Source: Nonomuraea polychroma
Lineage (GTDB): Bacteria; Actinomycetota; Actinomycetes; Streptosporangiales; Streptosporangiaceae
Direction of reading: 5' to 3'
Length of the DNA: 64,000 nucleotides
Assembly: GCF_004011505.1 (NCBI RefSeq)
Contig: NZ_SAUN01000001.1
Span: 9,885,501 to 9,949,500 of the forward strand
In this document: positions 43,256 to 52,380 of the stretch, one piece after another
Numbering within the stretch: position 1 is the first letter of the stretch
Layout: each line of letters starts with the position of its first letter
Notes under the pieces: model-generated
What the model saw: only the letters and a program-made list of their open reading frames with translations
Databases searched by the model: none
What the model was told of the DNA's origin: nothing
Position numbers and translations under genes: made by a program

Positions 43256-46200
43256 GTGCCGGAGACGCACCCTTTACAGGCGGGTGATCCGCAGACCCTG
43301 GGCAGCTACCGGTTGCTCGGCCGCCTGGGCAAGGGGGCGCAGGGGATCGTCTTCAAGGGGGAGGCGCCCGACGGGCGGCTTGTGGCGATCAAGCTACTGA
43401 AAACCCGGCTCGACAAGCCGGGGATCGACGGCGAGCGCTTCTTGCGAGAGGTGGCCGCGGCGCGCCGGGTCGCCCAGTTCTGCACCGCCCAGGTGCTGGA
43501 CGCCAACATGGACGGCGAGCAGCCGTACATCGTGAGCGAGCTGGTCGACGGCGTGTCACTGCAGATCGTGGTGCAGCGTGACGGGCCGCGTGCCGGTGGC
43601 GCGCTGTACCGGCTGGCCGTCGGCACGGTGACCGCGTTGGCCGCCATTCACCGGGCGGGCATCGTGCACCGGGACTTCAAGCCGAGCAACGTGCTGATCG
43701 GCAGCGACGGGCCGCGGGTGATCGACTTCGGTATCGCGCGGGCGTTGGACTCGGGGATGACGCTCAGCAGCGGGGTGGTGGGGACGCCGGCGTACATGTC
43801 GCCCGAGCAGATCTCCGCCGAACGAGTCGGGCCGGCCAGCGACATGTTCAGCTGGGGCCTGACCATGGTGTTCGCCGCTACGGGACGGCCCGCGTTCGGG
43901 GAGGACAGCCTGCCCGCGGTGATCTACCGGGTGATCAACGAGGAGCCGGATCTGTCGGTGTTGCCCGACGATCTGCGGCCGATCGTGCAGGCGTGCCTCA
44001 GCAAGCGGGCCGAGGATCGGCCGACGGCGGCCGACGCGCTGTTCGCGCTGCTGGAGAACCAGGGGGAGTCGTCCCGGCTCGACGACGAGGTGGCCCTCAC
44101 CACCGGCTCCCAGTTCGCCGCCGAACAAAGCACCCCGCCCAACCCCGTCCCGTCGCCGGCGCCCGCTCCCGTTCCGCCGGCTCCTCCTGCGCCCTCCTGG
44201 GCCGGTTCAGAAGGACCTCCGCCCCGGCCGCCGCGCGCCGGGGCTGCGCCGCCCCGGGTCGGCTGGGCGAGCCCGGAAGGCCGGGCGCCCGGCCCGGACT
44301 CCGCCACCCCACCACCCGCCACCCCCGACTGGCGCGCTTCCACCCCACAGGCCGGTGGAGCAGGTCCTTCGGGCCCGCATGTCGTGGGGCCGCAACGTTC
44401 CGGTCAGCAGGCCACCGATCCACAGGCCGGTGGCCCCGGCGTGTCGGGCCCGCAGGTCGCCGGTCCGCAGGGCGGTGGCCCCGGCGTGTCGGGCCCGCGA
44501 GCCGCTGGTCCGCAGGCCGGAAGCTCGGGCGTGTCGGGCCCGCAGGTCGCCGGTCCGCAGCGCGGTGGCCCCGGCGTGTCCGGCCCGCGGGCCGCTGGTC
44601 CGCAGGCCGGGAGCTCGGGCGTGTCGGGCCCGCAGCCCGCGGGTCCGCAGGCTTCGGGACCGGAGGGTCCTGGGGCGGGTGGAGCGTTCTCGGCCTCGGG
44701 GTGGGCAGGTCAGGGAGGACAGCCGGCTGCCGCATCCGGGTGGGTGAGTCCCGATGGGCAGGTGCCCGCTGGCGGGGGTGCGGCCTCGGGGTGGGCCAGC
44801 CCTTCAGGGGACGCCTATGCGCGGCCACAGGCGGCGCAACAGCCTTCTGGTGGGCAGCCGCACAACCCACCGCCGCAGGCTCAGCAGTACCTGCCGCCGC
44901 CCTATCCGATGGGCGCCGCCCCGCAGGCGCAGTCGCCTGGGCGGGTCCCTGCGGCCGGTCACCTCAGAGAGCCCGGACAGCCGGGCTCGGCCGGGCCGGC
45001 GGGTGCCGATGGTCAGGCGGGTGACCGGGGCCGGGACGGAGCCGGCCGGGCCGGTGCGGCGTGGCCGGACAATTCGCGTCCCAGTGCGGACAACGACGCG
45101 TTCTTCAGGCACATCCCCGTGGAGGAGCGGCCCGATGAGGCCAACGCCAGGCGGAGGCGCGCCACCCTGGTGGCGGGCACCCTGGTCGTGGCACTCACCC
45201 TGGCCGGCGGCGTGCTCTACTTCGGCCCGAAGATGTTCGCGCCCACGTCCGGCCCCGGAGGGGACAACGTCGCCCAGCTGACCACGTCCGCCAGTCCGAC
45301 GGTCCCCACCCCGACGACGGCGACGACCCAGGCGAGTTCGGCGACCCCGACCCCCACCCCCACAGTGGTGACGCCGACCCCCACGCCCACCCAGGACCAG
45401 CCCCAGGAGCAGACGGTCCCGGTGGTGGGCGAACAGGACGGGGAGTCGCTCAAGGGCCACACGAAGGGCGTCCAGACGTTCTCCGCCGTGTCCGTGGGCG
45501 GCAAGACGACCTGGCTGGTCACCGGCGGCCAGGACGGCCGGGTTCGCCTGTGGGACCTGGCCACGCACAAGTCCCTGGCTTCCATGAAGGGCCACAGGCA
45601 GGAGGTGTACGCCGTGGCCGGCGCGATGATGGGCAAGACCCCCGTCGCGGTCTCCGGCGGCTACGACGGCAGTGTCCGCCTGTGGAATCTCAAGACCCGC
45701 AAGGGCAAGATCCTCGGCTGGCACGGCGACGCCGTCTACGCCGTCGCGGTGACCAAGGTCAAGGACAAGTGGGTGGCGGTCACCGGCGACGCCGACGGCT
45801 ACCTCAGGTTCTGGGACCTGGGCAAACGCAAGGCCACGGGCAAGAGCATCCGGGCCCACCGCAAGCCGGTGAACTGGCTCAGCGCCACCCACATCGGCGA
45901 CCGCGCGATCGCGGTCTCGGCCAGCGAGGACGAGTCGTTGCGCATGTGGGACATGTCCAGCCGCAAGTCGTACGGGAAGGCGTACAAGGGCCACTCCAAG
46001 GGCGTGTACGCCGTCACCGTCGGCAAGGTCGACGACAAGACGGTCGTGGCGTCCGGTGGCAAAGACGGAAAAATCCGGATCTGGGACCCGAAGAACGGCA
46101 AGACCATCGGCACCATGTCCGGTCACAAGAAGATCATCTACTCGCTGTCCTTCGGCACCGTGGGCGATCGGACGGTCCTGCTGTCCGGCAGCACCGACGG

Positions 46201-46381
46201 CACGATCAGGCTCTGGGACCCGGACGCCCGCAAGCCACTGGGCAAGCCCGTGAAGGCCCACAAGAGCGGCGTGTACGCCGTCGGCATCGTCCGCGTCGAC
46301 GACCGGGTCGCCCTCGTCTCGGCCGGCAAGGACAAACTGGTCCGCTTGTGGAAGGCCGGGGACGCGGCTACTGGCTCCTGA
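43256..46381 (+). CDS. Ser/Thr protein kinase with extracellular WD40 propeller
   Basis: A 1041-residue membrane kinase from GTG 43256 (GGGGGAGG upstream). The kinase domain (about 1-270) is complete: glycine loop GRLGKGAQG, Lys46, Glu in FLREVAAARR, HRD Asp140 and DFG Asp157. A Pro/Gly/Ala-rich linker follows with five 15-residue repeats, then a basic stop and membrane helix near residue 640 (TLVAGTLVVALTLAGGVLYF). The C-terminus has seven WD repeats (VRLWDL, VRLWNL, LRFWDL, LRMWDM, IRIWDP, IRLWDP, VRLWKA), enough to close one propeller. It probably senses an extracellular partner. Confidence 0.93.
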   Translation: MPETHPLQAGDPQTLGSYRLLGRLGKGAQGIVFKGEAPDGRLVAIKLLKTRLDKPGIDGERFLREVAAARRVAQFCTAQVLDANMDGEQPYIVSELVDGVSLQIVVQRDGPRAGGALYRLAVGTVTALAAIHRAGIVHRDFKPSNVLIGSDGPRVIDFGIARALDSGMTLSSGVVGTPAYMSPEQISAERVGPASDMFSWGLTMVFAATGRPAFGEDSLPAVIYRVINEEPDLSVLPDDLRPIVQACLSKRAEDRPTAADALFALLENQGESSRLDDEVALTTGSQFAAEQSTPPNPVPSPAPAPVPPAPPAPSWAGSEGPPPRPPRAGAAPPRVGWASPEGRAPGPDSATPPPATPDWRASTPQAGGAGPSGPHVVGPQRSGQQATDPQAGGPGVSGPQVAGPQGGGPGVSGPRAAGPQAGSSGVSGPQVAGPQRGGPGVSGPRAAGPQAGSSGVSGPQPAGPQASGPEGPGAGGAFSASGWAGQGGQPAAASGWVSPDGQVPAGGGAASGWASPSGDAYARPQAAQQPSGGQPHNPPPQAQQYLPPPYPMGAAPQAQSPGRVPAAGHLREPGQPGSAGPAGADGQAGDRGRDGAGRAGAAWPDNSRPSADNDAFFRHIPVEERPDEANARRRRATLVAGTLVVALTLAGGVLYFGPKMFAPTSGPGGDNVAQLTTSASPTVPTPTTATTQASSATPTPTPTVVTPTPTPTQDQPQEQTVPVVGEQDGESLKGHTKGVQTFSAVSVGGKTTWLVTGGQDGRVRLWDLATHKSLASMKGHRQEVYAVAGAMMGKTPVAVSGGYDGSVRLWNLKTRKGKILGWHGDAVYAVAVTKVKDKWVAVTGDADGYLRFWDLGKRKATGKSIRAHRKPVNWLSATHIGDRAIAVSASEDESLRMWDMSSRKSYGKAYKGHSKGVYAVTVGKVDDKTVVASGGKDGKIRIWDPKNGKTIGTMSGHKKIIYSLSFGTVGDRTVLLSGSTDGTIRLWDPDARKPLGKPVKAHKSGVYAVGIVRVDDRVALVSAGKDKLVRLWKAGDAATGS
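44423..44647 (+). repeat. Five 45-bp repeats in the kinase linker
   Basis: Five in-frame 45-bp units encode variants of QAGGPGVSGPQVAGP starting at residue 390. Copies 2/4 and 3/5 are more alike than neighbours, suggesting a doubled 90-bp unit. They form part of the extended linker between kinase and membrane. Confidence 0.8.
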
Positions 46382-47084
46382 TGGGCTCGAAGATCGCGTG
46401 GTGGGCGGCGACGAGCGCACGTCGTACCGCGCGGTCGAGCTCGCGCAGCGCGGCGCCGCGGGCGGCGATCTGACCGGAGGTGAGCCCTCGGTCGTCGGCC
46501 AGGCGCAGCACCGCGGCCAGTCGCGTGGCCAGCGTGGAGACGCGGTGCGCCCGTGCGGGATAACCGGGCGCCAGCTCGCCGCCCTGCCGCCCCAGTGCGG
46601 GACGGCTCTGGAGAGGCCCGTCGACGGAGGCCAGCGCCTCGGTGGCCGAGCGCATCGCGTCCGACAACTCACGCTCGGCCTCGGACAGCGAGGGCAGGTC
46701 GTGGCGTATCGGCCCGGACTCATGCACGTCCAGGCGTACCCCGACATAGGACGACCCGCGCAGGTCCGGTGCCGGCACCAGCCCGATGTTGTGGTCGTCG
46801 AGCACGGCGATGGCGGCCTGCCCGGCGTCGACCGCGGCCGAGTTGAACGAGGCCGGACCCGACAACCCGAGCGGGTCGCCCGGCGCGGGCAGCGCGAGCC
46901 GCAACTCGCGCATGCCGCCCGCGCGGAGGTTTGCGAGGTATTTACGCAACGGGACCTCGCCCGCGACGGCGGGCCCGCCGGCGGATTCCACGTGGTCAGC
47001 CGCCTCGTCGAGGCCCACGTGGCCGGCGAGCCACGCGTTGCCCCAGGCGACCAGGGTGGGACAGACAGGCGATTCAGGGCGCAC
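46368..47084 (-). CDS. Conserved hypothetical protein
   Basis: About 238 residues from GTG 47084. No domain was recognised. Visible parts are LVAWGNAWLAGHVGLDEAADHV, LRAGGMRELRLALPAPGDPLGL and a helical C-terminus with many Ala/Arg. The length and even composition suggest a soluble protein. It is divergent from the ABC ATPase and overlaps the kinase gene's 3' end by 14 bases. Confidence 0.68.
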   Translation of the reverse strand: MRPESPVCPTLVAWGNAWLAGHVGLDEAADHVESAGGPAVAGEVPLRKYLANLRAGGMRELRLALPAPGDPLGLSGPASFNSAAVDAGQAAIAVLDDHNIGLVPAPDLRGSSYVGVRLDVHESGPIRHDLPSLSEAERELSDAMRSATEALASVDGPLQSRPALGRQGGELAPGYPARAHRVSTLATRLAAVLRLADDRGLTSGQIAARGAALRELDRAVRRALVAAHHAIFEPIRSQ

Positions 47085-47152
47085 CGATCCACGATAAGCG
47101 TTCGCCCTGCAATAGGTTTGTCCCCAGGGTGACTCCAAAGGGAGGTTCGGGG

Positions 47153-47941
47153 ATGGGTGGTCAGGTGCTGCGGCTCCAGGACGTCGCCGTCAGGCGCGAC
47201 GGAGCGGCCCTGCTGCGCGGCATCGACTGGACGGTCAACGCGGACGAGCGGTGGGCCGTCATCGGCCCCAACGGCGCTGGCAAAACCACGTTGCTGCAGG
47301 TCGCCGCCACGTTGCTCTATCCGAGCGAGGGCGTGGTCGAGGTGCTCGGGGAGCGGCTGGGGCAGGCGGACGTGTTCGATCTGCGGCCCCGCATCGGGCT
47401 GGCGAGCGCCGCGCTGGCCGAGCGCATCCCGCCGGAGGAGAAGGTCATCGACCTGGTGCTGACCGCCTCCTACGGGATCATGGGCCGCTGGACCGAGGAA
47501 TACGACTCCAACGACGTGACCAGGGCCGTGGAGCTGATCGACATGATGGGCGCGGCCCATCTGATCAGGCGGCGCTTCGGCACGTTGTCCGAGGGCGAGC
47601 GCAAGCGGGTGCAGATCGCCCGCGCCCTCATGCCCGACCCCGAGATGCTTTTGCTCGACGAGCCCGCGGCCGGGCTTGACCTGGGCGGTCGCGAGGACCT
47701 GGTGCGCCGCCTGTCGTTGCTGGCCGGCGACTTCCGCTCGCCGACGCTGGTCCTGGTGACGCACCACGTGGAGGAGGTGCCCGCCGGGTTCACGCATGGG
47801 CTGCTGCTGCGGCACGGCTCCGTGGTGGCGCAGGGGCCGCTCGAGCATGTGATGACGTCTGACACCCTCTCCCAGACGTTCGGGGTGCCGCTGACGCTGG
47901 ATCGCAGCTCGGAGGGCCGCTGGTACGCCCGCGCTTACTGA
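47153..47941 (+). CDS. ABC transporter ATP-binding protein
   Basis: A 262-residue ATPase with GGAGG upstream of ATG 47153. It has Walker A GPNGAGKTTL, signature LSEGERKRV, Walker B MLLLDEPAAGLDLGG and His-loop VTHHVEEV. It resembles the YlmA/ModF-like soluble subfamily. No permease gene is adjacent, so either it acts without a transporter or pairs with an unlinked one. Confidence 0.92.
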   Translation: MGGQVLRLQDVAVRRDGAALLRGIDWTVNADERWAVIGPNGAGKTTLLQVAATLLYPSEGVVEVLGERLGQADVFDLRPRIGLASAALAERIPPEEKVIDLVLTASYGIMGRWTEEYDSNDVTRAVELIDMMGAAHLIRRRFGTLSEGERKRVQIARALMPDPEMLLLDEPAAGLDLGGREDLVRRLSLLAGDFRSPTLVLVTHHVEEVPAGFTHGLLLRHGSVVAQGPLEHVMTSDTLSQTFGVPLTLDRSSEGRWYARAY

Positions 47942-48029
47942 TTGATCACCTTTATGCGCATAAAGGCCTCCGCCAGCTGAAACCAAATAGGATCTACGGA
48001 GTCGGTTCCCTCGGCTTCGGAGCGTCGCC

Positions 48030-48950
48030 ATGTCCGTCGAGCAGCTCATCGTCGCCCTCGTCGTGGTCGCGGCGGTGGGCTTCGGAATGGTCCGCACCAT
48101 CCGCATCATCCCGCAGGCCACGGCGGCCATCGTCGAGCGGCTCGGGCGCTACCACAGGACGCTGACTCCGGGGCTGAACTTGGTGGTGCCGTTCATCGAC
48201 CGCATCAAGGACATGATCGACCTGCGGGAGCAGGTGGTGTCGTTCCCGCCCCAGCCGGTGATCACGTCCGACAACCTGGTGGTCTCCATCGACACCGTGA
48301 TCTATTTCCAGGTCACCAACCCGAAGAAGGCCACCTACGAGATCGCGAACTTCCTCGTCGGCGTCGAGCAGCTCACGGTCACCACGCTGCGCAACGTGGT
48401 CGGCGGCATGGACCTGGAACGTACGCTGACCTCGCGCGAGGACATCAACACCGCGCTGCGCGGCGTGCTCGACGAGGCGACCGGCAAGTGGGGCATCCGC
48501 GTCAACCGCGTCGAGCTTAAGGCCATCGACCCGCCTGCCTCCATCCAGGACTCGATGGAGAAGCAGATGCGCGCCGATCGCGACAAGCGTGCCGCCGTGC
48601 TGACCGCGGAGGGGCAGCGCCAGGCGGCGATCCTGCAGGCCGAAGGCGAGAAGCAGGCGTCGGTGCTGCGGGCGCGCGGCGAGGCGGAGGCGGCCGTGCT
48701 ACGGGCCCAGGCCGAGGCCGAGGCGCAGGCCATGCGCGCCAAGGGACAGGCGGATGCGATCGGGATGGTGTTCAAAGCCATCCATGAGGGGAAGCCCGAC
48801 CAGCAACTGCTCGCTTACCAGTATCTGCAGACCCTGCCGGAGATCGCCAAAGGCGAGGCAAATAAGATCTGGATCGTCCCATCGGAGATGGGCAAGGTCC
48901 TAGAGAGCCTTGGCGGTCTGTTCACACCCCCCAAGAGCCCAGATACGTAA
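48030..48950 (+). CDS. SPFH/Band 7 domain protein
   Basis: A 306-residue membrane-anchored protein with one N-terminal helix, then the Band 7 domain (TAAIVERLGRYHRTLTPGLNLVVPFID, LREQVVSFPPQPVITSDN, RVELKAIDPPASIQDSMEKQM) and an Ala/Glu/Gln-rich coiled coil (residues about 190-250). Typical of QmcA/stomatin-like proteins that organise membrane microdomains. No NfeD partner is adjacent. The next gene starts 12 bases later. Confidence 0.92.
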   Translation: MSVEQLIVALVVVAAVGFGMVRTIRIIPQATAAIVERLGRYHRTLTPGLNLVVPFIDRIKDMIDLREQVVSFPPQPVITSDNLVVSIDTVIYFQVTNPKKATYEIANFLVGVEQLTVTTLRNVVGGMDLERTLTSREDINTALRGVLDEATGKWGIRVNRVELKAIDPPASIQDSMEKQMRADRDKRAAVLTAEGQRQAAILQAEGEKQASVLRARGEAEAAVLRAQAEAEAQAMRAKGQADAIGMVFKAIHEGKPDQQLLAYQYLQTLPEIAKGEANKIWIVPSEMGKVLESLGGLFTPPKSPDT

Positions 48951-48961
48951 AAGGAGGGTTC

Positions 48962-49717
48962 GTGACGGGGTGGGAACTGGTCGCGGTCTGCGCGGCCGGT
49001 GTAGTGGCGGGCGCCATCAACGCGGTCGTGGGGTCGGGCTCGCTGATCACGTTTCCGACGCTGGTGGCCATCGGAATCGATCCCGTCACGGCCAACGTCT
49101 CCAACACCATCGGCCTGGTGCCGGGCTCCTTCAGCGGCGCGTACGGCTACCGCCCCGAACTCCTCGGCCAGCGCGACCGTCTGCTGCGCCTGGGCGCGGC
49201 CTCGGCGACCGGAGCGTTGATCGGCGGGATCCTCCTGCTGTTCCTGGACCCCGACATCTTCGAGATCATCGTCGTCGCGCTGATCGCGCTGGCCTGCGTG
49301 CTGGTCGTGGCGCAGCCGTGGATCAACCGCTGGCTGGCCGATCGGCGCGAGCACGCGCACCCGCACGGGGGCCTGGAGTTGTGGCTGGGCGTGCTGGCCG
49401 CGGGCGTTTACGGCGGCTATTTCGGCGCGGCCCAAGGCGTCCTGCTGATCGGCCTGCTGGGCAGCTTCCTCGACGACCACCTCCAGCGGGTGAACGCCGC
49501 CAAGAACGTCCTCGCCCTGATCGTCAACCTGGTGGCCGCCACGTTGTTCGTGCTGGTCGCGGAGGTGGACTGGCAGGCCGTGGCCGGGGTGGGGCTGGGC
49601 GCGGTGGCGGGCGGGTTCCTGGGGGCCCGGGTGGGGCGGCGGATCCCGGCGCCCGTGTTGCGCGGAGTCATTGTGTGTGTGGGGATCGCGGCAATTATCG
49701 TACTGGTGTACGGATAG
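48962..49717 (+). CDS. TSUP family permease (TauE/SafE)
   Basis: A 251-residue membrane protein with about eight helices. GTG 48962 is preceded by AAAAGGAGGG. The two-fold repeat GAINAVVGSGSLITFPTLVAIG and GVYGGYFGAAQGVLLIGLLG is characteristic. These permeases export sulfite, organosulfonates or other anions. It probably forms an operon with the Band 7 gene. Confidence 0.88.
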   Translation: MTGWELVAVCAAGVVAGAINAVVGSGSLITFPTLVAIGIDPVTANVSNTIGLVPGSFSGAYGYRPELLGQRDRLLRLGAASATGALIGGILLLFLDPDIFEIIVVALIALACVLVVAQPWINRWLADRREHAHPHGGLELWLGVLAAGVYGGYFGAAQGVLLIGLLGSFLDDHLQRVNAAKNVLALIVNLVAATLFVLVAEVDWQAVAGVGLGAVAGGFLGARVGRRIPAPVLRGVIVCVGIAAIIVLVYG

Positions 49718-49739
49718 GTGTGATGGGTATAACCCGGAC

Positions 49740-49961
49740 ATGAAGGGTGACCGGGTGGAGATCGTCATCGACGCCGGCGGCACGCCGCGTACTTACGAGA
49801 TCAAGGCCACCCGGGCCGGTCGGCGGGTGGAGGTGACCACGGGCCGGGGTGTCGTCGAGGTGAGCGAAGTCACCCGCAGCGGCACCCCCGTACGCACGGC
49901 TCGGTTCATGTCCAGCCGCATCCTCGCCCTCGTGGAGCACCCGGCGGACGAGGTCAGCTGA
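49740..49961 (+). CDS. Small conserved protein, 73 residues
   Basis: Starts MKGDRVEIVIDAGGTPRTYEI and is rich in beta-forming residues (RRVEVTTGRGVVEVSEVTRSG). No family was recognised. It follows the TSUP gene by 22 bases and its 3' end overlaps the convergent reductase gene by 8 bases. No Shine-Dalgarno was seen; it may be leaderless or read-through. Confidence 0.65.
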   Translation: MKGDRVEIVIDAGGTPRTYEIKATRAGRRVEVTTGRGVVEVSEVTRSGTPVRTARFMSSRILALVEHPADEVS

Positions 49962-50772
49962 AGTCGGCGGCGTGGTCGCGCGCCCACTGGCGGAACGTCA
50001 GCGCCGGCCTGCCGAGCAGCCGCCGCACGGTGTCGGTGACCTGCTCCGGATGCGTCACGAAGCGTTCCCACGTCGTCAGGGCGCCGTCCACGAACGCCGG
50101 GTCGCCCCAGGCGGCCATGAGCCGCTCGCGGGCCTCCTCCGCCGGCTGCTCCTCCCAGCGCACCTCGCGCCCGATCACCTCGCCGATCAGGCGGACCTGC
50201 TCGGCCTGGGTCAGCTGTTCGGGGCCGGTGAGGACGTATGCGGCACCGTTGTGACCCGCCGACGTGAGCACATGCGCCGCCACGGCAGCGATGTCCTTCT
50301 CGTGGATGAGCGACCGTGACGCCTGTCCGAACGGCCACCGCACGACGCCCTGCCTGATCTGCCCGGCCCACCCCAGCGTGTTGGCCGCGAAGCCGCCCGG
50401 CCGCAGGAACGTCCAGCCGAGCCCGGAATGGCGGATCAGCCGCTCGATCTCGTGATAATGCGTCTCGGGTTCATCCGCCACGTTCGCCGACAGGAACACC
50501 ACGCGCCGCGCGTGCTTGGCGATCACCGTCACCATGTCAGCGGCGTTGCCCGTCGTGAAGCCCGGCCAGAGCAGGAACACGCTCTCGACGTCCCGCAGCG
50601 CCGGCTCCAGCGTCTCGGCCGCCGTCAGGTCGCCCCGGACCGTCTCGACGGGCAGCCGCGACCGCTCAGGGTCCCTGACGAGCGCACGCACCTCCAGCCC
50701 GGCCTCCCCCAACTGGGAGACCACATGCCTGCCTACATTGCCGGTCGCGCCGGTCACCAGAATCTTGCCCAT
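49954..50772 (-). CDS. NmrA-like NAD(P)-binding reductase
   Basis: A 272-residue atypical SDR from ATG 50772. The dinucleotide motif is VTGATGNVGRHVV; GDLTAAETL, FLSANVAD and HYHEIERLIRHSGLGWTFLRPGGF follow, as in NmrA/QorB-type quinone or sensor reductases. Substrate unknown. Upstream in-frame ATG at 50793 is less likely. Confidence 0.88.
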   Translation of the reverse strand: MGKILVTGATGNVGRHVVSQLGEAGLEVRALVRDPERSRLPVETVRGDLTAAETLEPALRDVESVFLLWPGFTTGNAADMVTVIAKHARRVVFLSANVADEPETHYHEIERLIRHSGLGWTFLRPGGFAANTLGWAGQIRQGVVRWPFGQASRSLIHEKDIAAVAAHVLTSAGHNGAAYVLTGPEQLTQAEQVRLIGEVIGREVRWEEQPAEEARERLMAAWGDPAFVDGALTTWERFVTHPEQVTDTVRRLLGRPALTFRQWARDHAADFS

Positions 50773-50800
50773 GGACCGACCGTAGAACCTCAATCAAACT

Positions 50801-51712
50801 TCAGGTCAAGCCCGGCCGGACCTGGATGGTGCCGTCCCGCCTGATCCGTGTCTCGAACGTGGGCGCGGGCGCGGTCGCGGGCCCGTGCCGCACCGAGCCG
50901 TCCCCCAGCCGGAACGTGCTGCCGTGCCACGGGCAGACCACGCACGCCTCGCCGTTGTCCATGACGAGCCTGCCCTGGTGCAGCGGGCCGGCCAGATGGG
51001 GGCATTGGTCCACCATCACGGTCACGCCGTCGCCCTGGCGCAACACGAAGAGCTGGATGTAACCGAGCCGCCGCGCCACCGGCCGCCCGTCCGGCAGGTC
51101 CTTGATCGGGCACAGATCGTGCCAGCCCAGCGGCACCAGGTGCGACACCTGCGGGGCGTGGTTGGCCCCTGCCGCCTGCCGGTAGGCCATGTGGCCGCCC
51201 AGGTAGGCGCCGAGCGTGCCGACGCCCAGACCGGCGAAGGAGAGAATCTTCCCGGGGCGCTCATGGCCGCGCAGCCGGGCGATCAGCGACGCGGAGAACA
51301 GGCTGAGCGCGGTCAAATTTGACAACATGTGGACGAAGCCGACCCGCTGCTGCTCGCGGTGGAGCGAGGACCAGTCGGTCAGCCCGGCGGCGGCAGTGGG
51401 GAACGCATTGGCCACGCCGGTGGCCAGCAGCAGCCTCGCGGCCCGGGGGTCGGCTCCGGCCAGGTCGAGCACGGCCGTCGAGATCCAGCAGCCCAGGCTG
51501 ACCGAGGCCAACGGCGGGTGCAGGGGCTCGCCGATGGGCACGCCGTGGAGCAGGTCGCGTAGCATGCCTGTGCGGATGCGCCGGCGTATCGCCTTGGCGA
51601 GCACCCTGATCGGCCGATCCATGGACTTCGATTTCTCGAGCCGGTCGGCAAGGGCAACCGGTCCGGCGAAACCGCGCAATTGCCGACGCCTCGCTCGTAC
51701 TTCCTCTTTCAC
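50801..51712 (-). CDS. Rieske [2Fe-2S] protein with DUF2231-type membrane domain
   Basis: A 303-residue fusion. The N-terminal half (about 60-180) has hydrophobic helices with HPPLASVSLGCWI and PTAAAGLTDW, resembling DUF2231. The C-terminal part is a Rieske domain with the ligands in CPHLAGPLHQG and CVVCPWHGSTF. It would be a membrane-tethered electron carrier. GTG 51712 start. No oxygenase partner is adjacent. Confidence 0.87.
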   Translation of the reverse strand: MKEEVRARRRQLRGFAGPVALADRLEKSKSMDRPIRVLAKAIRRRIRTGMLRDLLHGVPIGEPLHPPLASVSLGCWISTAVLDLAGADPRAARLLLATGVANAFPTAAAGLTDWSSLHREQQRVGFVHMLSNLTALSLFSASLIARLRGHERPGKILSFAGLGVGTLGAYLGGHMAYRQAAGANHAPQVSHLVPLGWHDLCPIKDLPDGRPVARRLGYIQLFVLRQGDGVTVMVDQCPHLAGPLHQGRLVMDNGEACVVCPWHGSTFRLGDGSVRHGPATAPAPTFETRIRRDGTIQVRPGLT

Positions 51713-51767
51713 GACAAGTCCCCTACCCCCGCCGTGAGGGGGTCACTCGGACAGGGTCGCCATGAGA

Positions 51768-52379
51768 TCACTCGGACAGGTGTCCCCTGGCCACGGAGAG
51801 TTCGACCAGCTCCAGGGCGTACGCGCCGAGCGAGGGCGAGCCCTCCTCGATGATCCGCACCTTCTCCCTGACCTGCGAGGCCTTCACTTTGAACAGCGGC
51901 CACGTGCCGCCCTCGGTGTGGTGATTGGCCAGGATCGGGGCGAAGCGGTCGAGCGCCTTGGCGAAGCGTGCCTCCGGCGTCTTCCTGGCCTCGAACTCGT
52001 CCCACAGCTCCCGCACCCACACCGCCTGGTCGGCGGGGAGCAGGCCGAAGATGCGGTCGGCGGCGGCCCGCTCGGCCTCGGCCTGGGCGGCGACCTCCAC
52101 CGGGTCGTAGATGAACGTGTCGCCGGCGTCGATCTCCACCAGGTCGTGCACCAGCAACATGGCCACCACCCGTTGGAGGTCGGTCCCCGGCGGGGCATGC
52201 TCGCCGAGGACCATCGCCAGCGTGCCCACGTACCAGGAGTGCTCTGCGGTGTTCTCCCGCCGCGAACCGTCGATGAGATGGTTGCGGCGGATGATCCGCT
52301 TCAACTTGTCGATTTCGATGGCGAAGGAGATCTGGGCGTTCAGGCGGTCCTCTTCTGGCGCGATAGTCACGCGCGACAC
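51768..52379 (-). CDS. HD-domain nucleotidase-like hydrolase (YfbR/HDDC2 type)
   Basis: A 203-residue HD protein. Metal ligands are in ENTAEHSWYV, LLVHDLVEIDAGDTF and the later Asp of KALDRFAPILANH. Relatives are 5'-deoxynucleotidases. Its GTG start lies one base after the stop codon of the molybdopterin oxidoreductase gene, so it is probably co-translated with it. Confidence 0.88.
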   Translation of the reverse strand: MSRVTIAPEEDRLNAQISFAIEIDKLKRIIRRNHLIDGSRRENTAEHSWYVGTLAMVLGEHAPPGTDLQRVVAMLLVHDLVEIDAGDTFIYDPVEVAAQAEAERAAADRIFGLLPADQAVWVRELWDEFEARKTPEARFAKALDRFAPILANHHTEGGTWPLFKVKASQVREKVRIIEEGSPSLGAYALELVELSVARGHLSE

Positions 52380-52380
52380 C

